Notes: a model not told the origin generated them from the letters alone. A stretch of DNA of 55,710 nt from Oscillospiraceae bacterium (GCA_009781425.1 WQYC01000015.1:1-55710); one strand, 5' to 3'; shown: positions 15,100-23,465, numbered from the stretch's first letter. Numbers and translations are program-made.

Positions 15100-16278
15100 A
15101 TGAACGTCTATTCGGACAGGATAAAAAACCTCAAACCCTCGATAATTCGCGAGATTTTCAAGTTCACGGCTGACCCTACGGTTATACCCTTTGCGGCGGG
15201 GAATCCCGCGCCTGAGGTCTTCCCTGCTGAAAAGCTTGCGGAGCTTGCCGCTGATATATTCCGCGAAGAGCCTGTCACGGCTTTGCAGTACTCGGTTTCC
15301 GAGGGTTACCCTAAGCTTCGCGACTGGGTGAAAGCCGACATGGAGGCGAAAAATGTTTTCCGTCCCGAAGACGACGACTTAATTATAACAGCAGGCGCAC
15401 AGCAGGTCATGGAGCTGACCACCAAAGCAATCTGCAATGAAGGTGAGGTTATTATCTGCGAGAATCCGTCGTTCATAGGCTCGCTGAATACTTTTCGGTC
15501 TTATGCGGCGAAGCTTGTCGGCGTTGACATGGACGATGAGGGAATGATTCCCGACAGGCTCGAAGCCGCGCTGAAAGCCAATCCGCGCACTGCGTTCATT
15601 TATGTAATCCCGAACTTTCATAACCCGACAGGCAAAACTACATCACTACAGCGCAGAAAAGATATTTTGTCGTTAGCTTATAAATACAACGTCCTGGTTC
15701 TTGAGGATAACCCTTACGGCGATTTGCGCTTTACGGGCGTTGATATTCCCTCAATTAAGTCTATGGACAAAAAAGGTCACGTGATTTATGCGGGCTCGTT
15801 CTCGAAGACTCTCGCGCCGGGACTCCGCGTAGGCTTCATGTGTGCGCCTGCTAATATAGTGCAGAAGTGTGTCGCCGCGCTCCAGTGCAGTACCGTGCAT
15901 ACGAATATTTTGGCGCAGATGTTGGCTTATCGCTTTGTGACAGGCGTTAATTTTGAGGAATATCTCCACGGACTTCGGCAGGTTTACAAGCGCAAGCGCG
16001 ACTTAATGCTCGGTACGCTCAACTTCGCCTTCCCCTCGCAGGTGAAGTTCACCGAGCCCGAGGGCGGGCTGTTCATCTGGGGGACTCTGCCCTTCGGCGA
16101 CGCTGTTGAGTTTTCGCGCAAGGCAGTGAAAAACAAGGTCGCGATTGTCCCCGGAAATGCTTTCTGCATTGACGAAAACGAGAAAAGCGTCTGCTTCCGC
16201 ATGACCTACGCAACGCCTACGGACGAGCAAATTGAAAAAGGCGTAGAATTATTAAAAGAATGTTATTATAAAATATAG
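15100..16278 (+). CDS. PLP-dependent aminotransferase, fold type I (2-aminoadipate/aromatic type)
   Basis: A 392-residue class I/II aminotransferase. FAAGNPAPEVFP, LQYSVSEGYPKLRDW, FIYVIPNFHNPTGKTT and the PLP-lysine motif YAGSFSKTLAPGLRVGF are typical of the group related to LysN, aromatic aminotransferases and the aminotransferase half of MocR regulators. There is no GntR-type DNA-binding domain, so it is an enzyme rather than a MocR regulator. The amino-acid substrate cannot be fixed from sequence. AGGAG precedes ATG 15100. The response regulator follows after 11 bases, so they are probably co-transcribed. Confidence 0.9.
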   Translation: MNVYSDRIKNLKPSIIREIFKFTADPTVIPFAAGNPAPEVFPAEKLAELAADIFREEPVTALQYSVSEGYPKLRDWVKADMEAKNVFRPEDDDLIITAGAQQVMELTTKAICNEGEVIICENPSFIGSLNTFRSYAAKLVGVDMDDEGMIPDRLEAALKANPRTAFIYVIPNFHNPTGKTTSLQRRKDILSLAYKYNVLVLEDNPYGDLRFTGVDIPSIKSMDKKGHVIYAGSFSKTLAPGLRVGFMCAPANIVQKCVAALQCSTVHTNILAQMLAYRFVTGVNFEEYLHGLRQVYKRKRDLMLGTLNFAFPSQVKFTEPEGGLFIWGTLPFGDAVEFSRKAVKNKVAIVPGNAFCIDENEKSVCFRMTYATPTDEQIEKGVELLKECYYKI

Positions 16279-16289
16279 GGGGAAATTCC

Positions 16290-16985
16290 ATGAAAACTTT
16301 TGCGGTACAAATTGAGGAAATAAGAGAGTCGATTAACATTCGCCTTGAAAACTACAAGGAGGCTGTCGAGAAATACCACGCGGAGCGCGCCCGCCTGCGT
16401 GAGAAGTATTTCAGCGAGGGCTTCCGTGAGGACATTGCTGAGCAGAAAGCAGAAGAAGAAACACAGAAAATTAAGCATAAAGTCGAAGCGATTGATAAAG
16501 AGCTCGACAAGATGGTTGTGGTTCTGCGTAATATCGACCCCGATAAAATTAAGGAAGAGCAGAACGCAATTGCAAGAAAGTACCGCGCGCGCGAAAGCAC
16601 CGTTGCGGCAGGCGACCGCAAGAAGGGCGTGCTCATTGTTGAGGACGCAAAGTTCATGCGGGAGCTGCTCCGTAATACCCTCTCTGCCGCGAAAATCAAT
16701 ATCGTTGACGAAGCCGAGAATGGCAAGATTGCCGTTGAAAAATACAAAGACCTTCTCCCCGAGCTGGTAATCATGGACATCGCCATGCCCGAAATGGACG
16801 GACTTGAAGCGTTAAAAGCCATAAGGGAATTTGACCCCGACGCAAAAATCATCATGTGCTCGCAGGTCAGCAAGCAGGCGACAGTAGACGAAGCGATTAA
16901 GCTCGGCGCGATGAACTTCATAGCAAAGCCGTTTAAGCCCGACAGGCTTTTAGTCATCGTGAAGTCACTTTTGGGGGCGAAGTAA
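16290..16985 (+). CDS. response regulator with N-terminal coiled coil and C-terminal CheY-like receiver
   Basis: Residues 1-110 are a highly charged helical region with heptad-like spacing (VEKYHAERARLREKYF, EQKAEEETQKIKHKVEAI) and no known output domain. Residues about 112-231 are a CheY-like receiver: VLIVEDAKFMRELL, phospho-acceptor Asp in LVIMDIAMPEMDG, switch Ser in IIMCSQVS and the invariant Lys in NFIAKPFKP. Nothing follows the receiver. A receiver placed after a long coiled coil is uncommon; it might act like CheY with an added oligomerisation or partner-binding arm. The gene sits between an aminotransferase and trpS with very short gaps, so no sensor kinase is indicated. Confidence 0.88.
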   Translation: MKTFAVQIEEIRESINIRLENYKEAVEKYHAERARLREKYFSEGFREDIAEQKAEEETQKIKHKVEAIDKELDKMVVVLRNIDPDKIKEEQNAIARKYRARESTVAAGDRKKGVLIVEDAKFMRELLRNTLSAAKINIVDEAENGKIAVEKYKDLLPELVIMDIAMPEMDGLEALKAIREFDPDAKIIMCSQVSKQATVDEAIKLGAMNFIAKPFKPDRLLVIVKSLLGAK

Positions 16986-16987
16986 TA

Positions 16988-17998
16988 ATGGCGAAAAAAA
17001 CCTTTCTAAGCGGCATACAGCCGACGAATATCCCGCACATCGGAAACTATTTCGGTGCGGTTAAAAACTGGGTAGAATCGCAGAACACAGGCGAAATGGA
17101 ATCGTTTTACTTCCTTGCGGATTTGCACGCGATTACAGTTCGGCAAGACCCTAAGCTGTTCAAACAGCAGACCTTGGACTGTTTTGCATTATTTTTAGCA
17201 ATGGGCTTAGACCCCGAAAAATCCGCGCTGTTCGTGCAGAGCCACGTTCCGGAGCACTCGGAGCTTGCGTGGATTCTCGGCTGCTACGCGCAGTTCGGCG
17301 AGCTTAGCCGCATGACGCAGTTCAAGGAAAAAGGCGAGAAGCAAAAAGAAGGCGAAGTGAATGTCGGCTTGTTCAGCTATCCCGTGCTTCAGGCGGCGGA
17401 TATACTGATTTACAACGCGGACTTCGTGCCTGTCGGCAAAGACCAAAAACAGCACCTTGAATTAGCGCGCAATATTGCGCAAAGATTTAACTCCGCGCAC
17501 GGCGAGACGTTTAAGCTCCCCGCGCCCGATATAAGAAAAAGCACAGGGAAAATCATGTCGCTCTCCGAGCCCGCGAAGAAAATGTCGAAGTCGGACTCTA
17601 ACGCAAACGCTACGGTTTTTGTTTTGGACAGCCGCGATACTATTATAAAGAAGTTCAAGCGCGCCGTTACAGACAGCGAGGCTTTAGTTGAATACCGTGA
17701 GGACGACGAAGCAAAGGCGGGAATCAACAGCCTTATGTCGATTTACTCGGCAGTAACAGGCAAAGGCTTCGACGAGATTAAAAGCGAATTTGCCGGCAAG
17801 GGCTACGGCGATTTCAAAACAGCAGTCGGCGAAAGCGTCGCGGATATTTTAGCGCCGATACAGGAAAAATACACAGCGATTAGAAATGACAATCATTTTC
17901 TCGAAGCCTGCATGAAGCAAGGTGCAGAGCGCGCAAGCGCGAAAGCAAGACCGCTTCTGCATGAGGTTAGAGAGAAAATAGGCTTTTTGCAACTTTAA
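16988..17998 (+). CDS. trpS: tryptophanyl-tRNA synthetase
   Basis: This class I synthetase charges tRNA-Trp. The HIGH-type motif appears as IPHIGNYFG near residue 20 and the KMSKS loop as KKMSKSDSN near 200. GIQPTNIPHIGNY and PVLQAADILIYNADFVPVG are characteristic of TrpRS rather than TyrRS. The 336-residue length is usual. Only two bases separate it from the response regulator stop, and the ribosome binding site GGGGG lies within that upstream gene. A GC-rich palindromic element follows. Confidence 0.97.
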   Translation: MAKKTFLSGIQPTNIPHIGNYFGAVKNWVESQNTGEMESFYFLADLHAITVRQDPKLFKQQTLDCFALFLAMGLDPEKSALFVQSHVPEHSELAWILGCYAQFGELSRMTQFKEKGEKQKEGEVNVGLFSYPVLQAADILIYNADFVPVGKDQKQHLELARNIAQRFNSAHGETFKLPAPDIRKSTGKIMSLSEPAKKMSKSDSNANATVFVLDSRDTIIKKFKRAVTDSEALVEYREDDEAKAGINSLMSIYSAVTGKGFDEIKSEFAGKGYGDFKTAVGESVADILAPIQEKYTAIRNDNHFLEACMKQGAERASAKARPLLHEVREKIGFLQL

Positions 17999-18106
17999 AC
18001 CACCCCGCCCCTACGGGGCACCCCTCCACAGAGGGGAATTGCCGCTCCTTTTATAGGTTTCTTATTCCCCTCCGTGGAGGGGTGGCGGCGAAGCCGACGG
18101 GGTGGT
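17999..18106. repeat. GC-rich palindromic element, ACCACCCCG family
   Basis: Outer arms ACCACCCCG and CGGGGTGGT, with an inner pair CCCCTCCACAGAGGGG-like / CCCCTCCGTGGAGGGG, surround a central AT-rich segment. A shorter copy of the left part lies inside the AICAR transformylase gene at 44014. It fills the gap between trpS and the nucleotidyltransferase gene. Confidence 0.8.
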
Positions 18107-18128
18107 TAAATAAACAGGAGGAACGACT

Positions 18129-18896
18129 ATGGACGACCGTCAGCGTATTATTAATGTACTTAAAGAGGGCTTGCAGGACGACGAAAACGTATACGCGCTT
18201 TGGCTTGAAGGCGCGGACGGCTTGGGGCGCACCGACAGCTTTTCAGACTTGGACTTCTGGCTTGACGTTGAGGACGGCAGAGAAGAGCAGGTTTTGGATA
18301 AGTGTCAGCAGCTTTTGTCGAGCCTCGGAAACTTAGATTTCATCGAGACAATTGAGCACCCGCACCGTCAGTTTTATCAGCGGAACCTGCACGTTGAGGG
18401 TATGTCCGAGTATCTCATTGCAGACATTTGCGTACAGACTCACAGCAGAGGAAGCACCTGGAGCACCTTCTATACTGACGATATTGCCGAGTTCCCGCTT
18501 GTGCTGTTTGACAAAGCAGGAGTCGTTATTATCTTGCCGCCCGAGAAGATGTCTGTCGAGACCCTGAAGCCTATTTTTGAGCAGTGCGTTTCAAGATTCA
18601 ATCAGCGTCCGAGACTCACGAAGTACATTAAACGTGAGCGGTTCTTGGAGGCTAACAGATACTTTGAGAACTATGTGCGGCGTCCGATTATAGATATGCT
18701 TCGGCTGATTTATACGCCGCGGCACTATGAATACGGGTATTCGCACCTTTCAAGACACCTGCCGAAAAAGGTTGTAAAGGAGCTTGAAGAGCTTTATGTA
18801 ATCACCTGTGTAGAGGATATTGAGGCACTTCTCGAAAAAGCTGACGAAATCTATTATGACGCATATAACACGCTAAAGGATATGTTGTCTGAATAG
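18129..18896 (+). CDS. nucleotidyltransferase-fold protein (aminoglycoside nucleotidyltransferase-like)
   Basis: A 255-residue protein whose N-terminal region shows a pol-beta-type nucleotidyltransferase motif: ALWLEGADGLGRTDSFSDLD (G-x-G-R-x-D-x-x-S-D-x-D), with the third acidic position probably in EYLIADICV. The C-terminal half is helical, as in kanamycin- or lincosamide-type nucleotidyltransferases and related uncharacterised proteins. It may transfer a nucleotide to a small molecule or protein; the substrate is unknown. AGGAGG precedes ATG 18129. It stands alone after a repeat element and before the chemoreceptor promoter. Confidence 0.75.
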   Translation: MDDRQRIINVLKEGLQDDENVYALWLEGADGLGRTDSFSDLDFWLDVEDGREEQVLDKCQQLLSSLGNLDFIETIEHPHRQFYQRNLHVEGMSEYLIADICVQTHSRGSTWSTFYTDDIAEFPLVLFDKAGVVIILPPEKMSVETLKPIFEQCVSRFNQRPRLTKYIKRERFLEANRYFENYVRRPIIDMLRLIYTPRHYEYGYSHLSRHLPKKVVKELEELYVITCVEDIEALLEKADEIYYDAYNTLKDMLSE

Positions 18897-18927
18897 GGCG
18901 GAATAAAAAGAAAAACATGGAAACAGC

Positions 18928-18956
18928 TTGACATTTTAAACATTTTGTACTATAAT
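18928..18956 (+). promoter_or_regulatory. SigA promoter of the chemoreceptor gene
   Basis: TTGACA (18928-18933) and TATAAT (18951-18956) are 17 bp apart. No SigD-type box is visible here. Confidence 0.85.
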
Positions 18957-19005
18957 TCAATTATATGCTAAAAAGCAACACTCAACATTAGGGGGAAGTA
19001 AAAAA

Positions 19006-20700
19006 ATGAAAAACCGTAAAGTTTCAGAAAAGCTTATTCTAAGCTTTTTAATCGTAATTGTATTGTCTGTAATTGTCGGCGTCGCGGGGGTAGTCGCTAT
19101 TCTCATTAACAGAGACTCGCTCTACGATATGTACAACGACCAGCTCCTGCCGCTCGAAGAGCTTGCAGAGGTAAAGGAAACTTTAGTAAGTATGCGTATG
19201 TATGTGCGCGAAATGATTATCGCTTCCGGTGACGGCGACCAAAACGGAGTTGAAACGTCCTTTGCGCGGATTGCAGCTTACATACCGGAAATGGAACACG
19301 CTATGAACCTTTATGAAGCGTCGCTTTATAAAGGCTCGGACGCCGAGAAGCTTTTCTTAGAGGCGCGCCGCCTTTATGAAAACGATTTAACTCCTGTTGT
19401 TCTCTCGATTTACGCGGCGGCACAGACAGAAGACGCGGCACGGCTTCAATCCCTGCTTGTTGACTGTAAGCGGATTAGCGCGGTAATTACGTCTAACTTA
19501 GACGAGTGTATGGCTATAAAAATAGAAAGCGCAGAGGAATCAAAGCTTCAAGCGATTAACCTTTCGATGGTTCTTCTCTGGGTAATCGTCGGCGTGTTAA
19601 TAGTAGTAATTGCGGTTTCTATGTTCCTCGCCTTCTATATTTCGGGGCTCATCGCAAGACCGCTTAAGGTCTTAACCGCATTCATGAAAAAAGCAGGAAC
19701 TACAGGCGATATTACAATCACTCCCGAGGACGCTCAAATCATCGGTGAATACGCGCAGATTAAAGACGAAATCGGGCAGACTATCTCGGGCGCGTCGGCG
19801 TTTGTACATCATGTTACTAACGTAGCGAACGACCTTGAGGTTATTGCAAGCGGCGACCTTACTGTTGAGGTTGAGCAGCTGTCCGCTTCGGACACTATGG
19901 CGATTTCAATGGTTAAAATGGTTAAGAGCCTTAACGAAATGTTCGGCGAGATTAACTCTTCTACCTCGCAGGTTTCCTCCGGCTCGAAGCAAATCGCAGA
20001 CAGCGCGCAGGCACTTGCAAGCGGCTCGACACAGCAAGCGGCAAGCGTTGAAGAGCTTTCCGCGTCGATTGCAGACATTGCCGACAAAACCAAGCTCAAC
20101 GCCGACATGGCAGACAAAGCGGCGAACCTCGCAAACGCGATTAAAGACAAAGCCGAAACAGGCAGCCGTCAGATGGACGACATGGTAAGCGCGGTTAACG
20201 AAATCAACCAAGCAAGCCAGAGTATCGGCAAGGTTATAAAGGTTATTGACGACATTGCGTTCCAAACGAATATCTTAGCGCTCAACGCAGCAGTTGAAGC
20301 GGCGCGCGCAGGTCAGCACGGTAAGGGCTTCGCGGTTGTAGCGGAGGAAGTGCGTAACTTAGCGGCGAAATCCGCAGAAGCGGCGAAGGACACAGGCGGA
20401 CTGATTGCAAACTCAATTGAAAAAGCAGAGCTCGGCGCGAGAATAGCGCAGGACACTGCATCGAGTCTCGCGGAAATCGTAACAGGCATAAACGAAAGCT
20501 CGCAAATCGTAGCCGAAATCGCAAGCTCGTCCGAGGAGCAGTCGTCAGCAGTTGAGCAGATTAACATCGGGCTCAATCAGGTTTCGACAGTTATTCAGCA
20601 GAACAGCGCGACAGCAGAGGAAAGCGCGGCGGCGAGCGAGGAAATGAGCGGTCAGTCGAATATGCTTGAAGACTTGGTAGCGCAGTTTAAGTTAAAATAA
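19006..20700 (+). CDS. methyl-accepting chemotaxis protein
   Basis: A 564-residue transmembrane receptor. TM1 lies at about residues 9-32 ([19 protein letters not shown]) and TM2 at about 186-212 ([19 protein letters not shown]), enclosing a roughly 150-residue helical four-helix-bundle-type sensor. A HAMP region follows, then the long cytoplasmic coiled coil with the signalling tip [20 protein letters not shown], which binds CheA and CheW. Glu/Gln-rich pairs flank the tip as probable methylation and deamidation sites, the substrates of CheD encoded at 2315. The ligand is unknown. A perfect SigA promoter and a GGGGGAAG ribosome binding site precede it. Confidence 0.96.
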   Translation: MKNRKVSEKLILSFLIVIVLSVIVGVAGVVAILINRDSLYDMYNDQLLPLEELAEVKETLVSMRMYVREMIIASGDGDQNGVETSFARIAAYIPEMEHAMNLYEASLYKGSDAEKLFLEARRLYENDLTPVVLSIYAAAQTEDAARLQSLLVDCKRISAVITSNLDECMAIKIESAEESKLQAINLSMVLLWVIVGVLIVVIAVSMFLAFYISGLIARPLKVLTAFMKKAGTTGDITITPEDAQIIGEYAQIKDEIGQTISGASAFVHHVTNVANDLEVIASGDLTVEVEQLSASDTMAISMVKMVKSLNEMFGEINSSTSQVSSGSKQIADSAQALASGSTQQAASVEELSASIADIADKTKLNADMADKAANLANAIKDKAETGSRQMDDMVSAVNEINQASQSIGKVIKVIDDIAFQTNILALNAAVEAARAGQHGKGFAVVAEEVRNLAAKSAEAAKDTGGLIANSIEKAELGARIAQDTASSLAEIVTGINESSQIVAEIASSSEEQSSAVEQINIGLNQVSTVIQQNSATAEESAAASEEMSGQSNMLEDLVAQFKLK

Positions 20701-20710
20701 TATAATAAAT

Positions 20711-20738
20711 GTAGGGAACGCATTAATGCGTTCCCTAC
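20711..20738. repeat. minimal palindromic repeat, GTAGGGAACG family
   Basis: A perfect 28-bp palindrome, GTAGGGAACGCATT and its complement, and the shortest copy of the family. It lies between the chemoreceptor gene and metK, just before the metK ribosome binding site. Confidence 0.85.
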
Positions 20739-20763
20739 TGAAAACAAAGGAGAACATCGAAAA

Positions 20764-21936
20764 ATGGCGAAACATTTATTTACATCAGAGAGCGTGACCG
20801 AGGGGCATCCCGACAAAATATGCGACCAGATTTCCGACGCGGTGCTTGACGCGCTGTTAGAAAAAGACCCCATGTCCCGTGTGGCTTGCGAAACCTGCAC
20901 AACTACAGGCATGGTGCTTGTTATGGGCGAAATTACAACTAAGGCTTACGCCGATATTCCAAAGTTAGTGCGCGGTGTAGTTAATGATATAGGCTACAAT
21001 AATGCCGCCTTCGGCTTTGACTGCAACACCTGCGCGGTACTTACTACGATTGACGAGCAGTCGGGCGATATAGCTATGGGCGTTAATGATTCTTATGAAA
21101 CAAAAAATGCAACCGAAAACGACACGGGAGCGGGCGACCAAGGTATGATGTTCGGCTTTGCCTGTGATGAAACTCCCGAGCTTATGCCGCTTCCGATTGC
21201 GCTTGCGCACAAGCTTGCATTGAAATTAACAGCAGTCCGCAAAAGCGGCGAGCTTGATTATCTTCTGCCCGACGGAAAGTCGCAGGTAACTGTCGAATAT
21301 ATCAACGGTAAACCTGCAAGAGTTGACGCTGTTGTAATTTCCTCACAGCATAAGGACAGCGTGACCTTAGAGCAAATCCGTGCAGACGTGGAAGCGAAAA
21401 TCATCAGAACTACAGTCCCTGCGAATCTGCTTGACGCGGATACGAAGTTCTATGTAAACCCGACAGGACGCTTCGTTATCGGCGGTCCGCAAGGCGACTC
21501 GGGACTCACAGGCAGAAAAATCATCGTTGATACTTACGGCGGATATTCCCGTCACGGCGGCGGCGCGTTCTCGGGCAAAGACCCGACCAAGGTTGACCGC
21601 AGTGCCGCTTATATGGCGCGCTACGCCGCGAAAAACGTTGTAGCCGCAGGGCTCGCCGCAAAGTGCGAGGTGCAGCTTGCGTATGCTATCGGCGTTGCGA
21701 AGCCTGTTTCCGTGCTTGTTGACACCTTCGGCACAGGCAAGGTCAGCGACGATAAAATCGCAGACGCGCTGAACCAAGTTTTCGACTTCAGACCCGCCGC
21801 GATTATAGAAACGCTGGAGCTTCGCAAGCCGCAATACCGCGCGCTTGCCGCTTATGGGCATATGGGGCGCGAGGATTTGGCTGTAAAGTGGGAGAAGACG
21901 GATAAGGTTGAGCTACTCAAAAAGGCTATAGGTTAA
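20764..21936 (+). CDS. metK: S-adenosylmethionine synthetase
   Basis: MetK makes S-adenosylmethionine from methionine and ATP. Signature blocks are present: [20 protein letters not shown] near the start, the P-loop-like [12 protein letters not shown] and the [19 protein letters not shown] segment. At 390 residues it is full length. It supplies the methyl donor for receptor methylation and RlmH. AAAGGAG precedes ATG 20764. I looked for an S-box riboswitch in the short leader and saw none; the gap holds only a 28-bp palindrome. A GC-rich hairpin follows. Confidence 0.97.
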   Translation: MAKHLFTSESVTEGHPDKICDQISDAVLDALLEKDPMSRVACETCTTTGMVLVMGEITTKAYADIPKLVRGVVNDIGYNNAAFGFDCNTCAVLTTIDEQSGDIAMGVNDSYETKNATENDTGAGDQGMMFGFACDETPELMPLPIALAHKLALKLTAVRKSGELDYLLPDGKSQVTVEYINGKPARVDAVVISSQHKDSVTLEQIRADVEAKIIRTTVPANLLDADTKFYVNPTGRFVIGGPQGDSGLTGRKIIVDTYGGYSRHGGGAFSGKDPTKVDRSAAYMARYAAKNVVAAGLAAKCEVQLAYAIGVAKPVSVLVDTFGTGKVSDDKIADALNQVFDFRPAAIIETLELRKPQYRALAAYGHMGREDLAVKWEKTDKVELLKKAIG

Positions 21937-21947
21937 TAAAATTAAGT

Positions 21948-21999
21948 CCCCCCGCTTCAAGCGGGGGGTTCCTGCGCTCACGCGCAAAATTTGACAAAA
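21948..21999 (+). repeat. metK terminator and 51-base direct repeat, copy 1
   Basis: CCCCCCGC / GCGGGGGG hairpin, then a small GCGC-type hairpin and the TTGACA of locus B. The same order of bases recurs almost exactly at 22378-22429 before locus C, so the block including the -35 box has been duplicated. The first hairpin with TT can terminate metK. Confidence 0.85.
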
Positions 22000-22019
22000 T
22001 TGAACATTTGTGTTAAAAT
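21991..22019 (+). promoter_or_regulatory. SigA promoter of type I locus B toxin mRNA
   Basis: TTGACA (21991-21996) and TAAAAT (22014-22019), spacer 17 bp. The leader is about 120 bases long. Confidence 0.75.
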
Positions 22020-22146
22020 AAACCTGTGGCGTGGAAACGCCCACTAAGGCAGACCAATAACTACGGTTATAAAACAGCGGGCAGCCAAAACCCCAATCAA
22101 CGGCAAAATCCTCGCCTCTAAAGGGGCTGAAAGGGGGGCTGTGTAT

Positions 22147-22251
22147 ATGATTATGCTCTGGAGCGACTTTTGGCAAATGCTGACAGCGGTGGGAACACTT
22201 TTGTTGGCTTACCTAACATATAAGTTACTCCGCAAAAAAAGCAAAAAGTAA
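22147..22251 (+). CDS. small hydrophobic peptide, putative type I toxin (locus B)
   Basis: A 34-residue peptide beginning MIMLWSDFWQMLTAVG, continuing with TLLLAYLTYKLL and ending RKKSKK. It is one membrane-spanning helix with a basic tail, typical of type I toxins, but different in sequence from the peptides of loci A and C. A strong ribosome binding site (AAGGGGGG) precedes ATG 22147; ATG 22153 is a possible alternative. The stop codon lies inside the left arm of the bidirectional terminator. Convergent promoters flank it. Toxicity is inferred. Confidence 0.65.
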   Translation: MIMLWSDFWQMLTAVGTLLLAYLTYKLLRKKSKK

Positions 22252-22278
22252 CCGCTGGCTTAAAGACGGTTACTTTTT
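22243..22278. terminator. bidirectional terminator of locus B
   Basis: Arms AAAAAGTAACCG (22243-22254) and CGGTTACTTTTT (22267-22278) are perfect. A- and T-runs on both sides allow termination of both convergent RNAs. Confidence 0.85.
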
Positions 22279-22321
22279 AGTTTCCAATTCTTAGGCTGAC
22301 CGCTGTGGTCTGCCTTTCTTA
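22243..22321 (-). ncRNA. antisense RNA of type I locus B (putative antitoxin)
   Basis: A minus-strand promoter (TTGACA at 22351-22356, TATAAT at 22328-22333, spacer 17) drives a roughly 80-base RNA towards the toxin gene, ending at the shared terminator. Both RNAs begin with the same box, AAGGCAGACCA, so the cassette ends are inverted repeats. A further stretch near 22290-22305 is imperfectly complementary to the toxin coding region near 22170-22185. Confidence 0.6.
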
Positions 22322-22377
22322 TTCATTATTATACCACAAGCTTAACCCTTTGTCAAGAACAAAAACAAACCTCCGAA

Positions 22378-22429
22378 CCCCCGCTTCAAGCGGGGGGTTC
22401 CTGCGCTCACGCGCAAAATTTGACAAAAA
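22378..22429 (+). repeat. 51-base direct repeat, copy 2, before locus C
   Basis: Near-identical to 21948-21999: CCCCCGC/GCGGGGGG hairpin, GCGC hairpin and the TTGACA box of the locus C promoter. Confidence 0.85.
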
Positions 22430-22448
22430 CTTGCAAAAATGCTACAAT
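22420..22448 (+). promoter_or_regulatory. SigA promoter of type I locus C toxin mRNA
   Basis: TTGACA (22420-22425) and TACAAT (22443-22448), spacer 17 bp. Confidence 0.8.
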
Positions 22449-22489
22449 TACAACATCACCGGTGTCTCCGACGGAGGGGAGGTGAATTT

Positions 22490-22579
22490 GTGGGGTACAT
22501 AATTTCTCTTTTAACATCTGTAATTGCAAACTTAGTCAGCGACTTTGTGAGCAAGCGGTTGGGCAGACGCAACAAATAG
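22490..22579 (+). CDS. Fst-like small hydrophobic peptide, putative type I toxin (locus C)
   Basis: A 29-residue peptide starting at GTG 22490 after GGGGAGGTG. It begins GYIISLLTSVIANLVSDF and ends SKRLGRRNK. It aligns over its full length with the locus A peptide (YII, VIA, K-x-L-x-R-R). It would form a single membrane helix. The antisense RNA is complementary to its ribosome binding site and start codon. By analogy with Fst it would damage the membrane if unpaired; this is inference. Confidence 0.72.
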   Translation: MGYIISLLTSVIANLVSDFVSKRLGRRNK

Positions 22580-22585
22580 CCCGGT

Positions 22586-22671
22586 GACCAACCAAAAAGA
22601 ATCTCCCGAGAAGGCAAACTCTCGGGAGATTCGATTTTTGGTGAACTTGTGAACACAAATCCTCTTTTAAC
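22586..22671 (-). ncRNA. antisense RNA of type I locus C (putative antitoxin)
   Basis: Minus-strand promoter TTGACA (22701-22706) and TATAAT (22678-22683), spacer 17. The RNA of about 85 bases ends at the shared hairpin. Direct repeats give complementarity to the toxin mRNA: GGTGAATTTGTG at 22481-22492 matches 22640-22651 with one change (ribosome binding site and start), and CTCTTTTAACA at 22506-22516 matches 22662-22672 exactly. Pairing would block translation as in the pAD1 par system. Confidence 0.72.
22591..22642. terminator. bidirectional terminator of locus C
   Basis: Perfect 12-bp arms AATCTCCCGAGA (22600-22611) and TCTCGGGAGATT (22620-22631), extended by ACCAAAAA and TTTTTGGT, giving A/U tails in both directions. 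Confidence 0.9.
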
Positions 22672-22716
22672 AATTTCATTATATCACATACATTCCAATT
22701 TGTCAAGCAAAAAAAG

Positions 22717-22737
22717 AAACCCCCGAAAGGGGATTTC
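22717..22737 (-). terminator. terminator of pilin gene A
   Basis: On the minus strand, a CCCC-TTTC-GGGG stem is followed by TTTCTTTTTTT, just beyond the pilin stop. Confidence 0.8.
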
Positions 22738-22760
22738 TTTAAACTGCTTTTGCAGAGATA

Positions 22761-23354
22761 TTATGTGGTTGATTTCGGAGCTGTACCAACGATTTCACGA
22801 GTTGCCGGTACTCTACCGTTAACGATTCCTGTAACGCCGTCTTGGTCAACAACAGGAACTGCCAGAGCAGCACCGCCGCCGCCGGTAGTGTCAGATACAT
22901 AAGCAACGGAGTTAGCACTGTTGCGGGAAATCCAAATTCTGTAGCCTGCATCGGGGAGTGTGTCGGGCATAGTATCATCTAAGTAAATTCTTAAATGGTC
23001 TGCCGCGTCAGTTGCACCTGATGCTGTCAGCAATGCTGTAGGAACAGTTGCGGGGTTGGTAGCTACAACGTGTACGCCTCTTGCAGTACCGCCGCCGCCG
23101 TCAACAGTGATTTCTAATCCTGCGGGGTCATCATATCCGCCGTTGTTCTGAGCGAGTTCGGACAGATAGTATGTGATTTGGTTTCTCATGCTGGACGCCG
23201 CGCTGTCTGCGCTGGAGATACGAGCGTTGCCGAGGAAGTTCGCCATCAGCGGAATAAGTATAGCCGCGAGAACGCCGATAATAGCGATAACGACCATGAG
23301 TTCAACGAGGGTAAAGCCTTTTTTTGCTTTTAAAGCTTGAAGTTTACGAATCAT
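22761..23354 (-). CDS. type IV pilin-like protein A (promoter-linked copy of an inverted pair)
   Basis: A 197-residue prepilin. Residues 1-13 form a short basic leader ending at the prepilin peptidase site KKG/FTLVELMVVIAIIGVLAA, with Glu5 of the mature protein present. The N-terminal helix continues to about residue 55; the rest is a Gly/Ala/Thr-rich globular domain with no visible cysteines. Pilin B at 24341 has an almost identical first 50 residues and a different globular domain. The gene has AAGGAGG before ATG 23354, a leader hairpin, and the only strong promoter of the pair. No assembly genes lie nearby, so the pilus ATPase and peptidase must be encoded elsewhere. Confidence 0.92.
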   Translation of the reverse strand: MIRKLQALKAKKGFTLVELMVVIAIIGVLAAILIPLMANFLGNARISSADSAASSMRNQITYYLSELAQNNGGYDDPAGLEITVDGGGGTARGVHVVATNPATVPTALLTASGATDAADHLRIYLDDTMPDTLPDAGYRIWISRNSANSVAYVSDTTGGGGAALAVPVVDQDGVTGIVNGRVPATREIVGTAPKSTT

Positions 23355-23376
23355 AATAGGGTAATCCTCCTTAAAA

Positions 23377-23399
23377 ATATGTCGGTTTTCAGCCGGATT
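23377..23399 (-). promoter_or_regulatory. leader hairpin of pilin gene A
   Basis: GCCGGATT and AATCCGGC form an 8-bp stem with a 5-base loop, followed by TGAAAACCGACAT and then the ribosome binding site. The pilin B leader has the same hairpin with compensating base changes and the same flank, so the structure, not only the sequence, seems conserved. Confidence 0.6.
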
Positions 23400-23420
23400 C
23401 TTTTAATCCGGCGTCTTACA

Positions 23421-23438
23421 CGAGCTTGCAAATACTAT
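23421..23438 (-). repeat. 18-bp inverted repeat, left copy (candidate crossover site)
   Basis: Reads ATAGTATTTGCAAGCTCG on the minus strand and is identical to 24259-24276 on the plus strand. Its first two bases are the end of the TATAAT of the pilin A promoter, so the promoter lies immediately inside the segment bounded by the two copies. Confidence 0.7.
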
Positions 23439-23465
23439 TATATATGAAAGCTATCACAAAGTCAA
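23437..23465 (-). promoter_or_regulatory. SigA promoter driving pilin A
   Basis: On the minus strand, TTGACT (23460-23465) and TATAAT (23437-23442) are 17 bp apart. The corresponding position upstream of pilin B lacks the -10 and -35 boxes although the sequence from ATAGT onwards is the same. Confidence 0.8.

Noticed and set aside
16352-16957. 201-codon minus-strand frame opposite the response regulator
   Set aside because: The Ser-rich composition is what the complement of Glu/Lys-rich coding gives; no start signals.
20700-20763. Possible SAM riboswitch before metK
   Set aside because: The gap is only 63 bases and holds a 28-bp palindrome of the repeat family; none of the S-box core is present.
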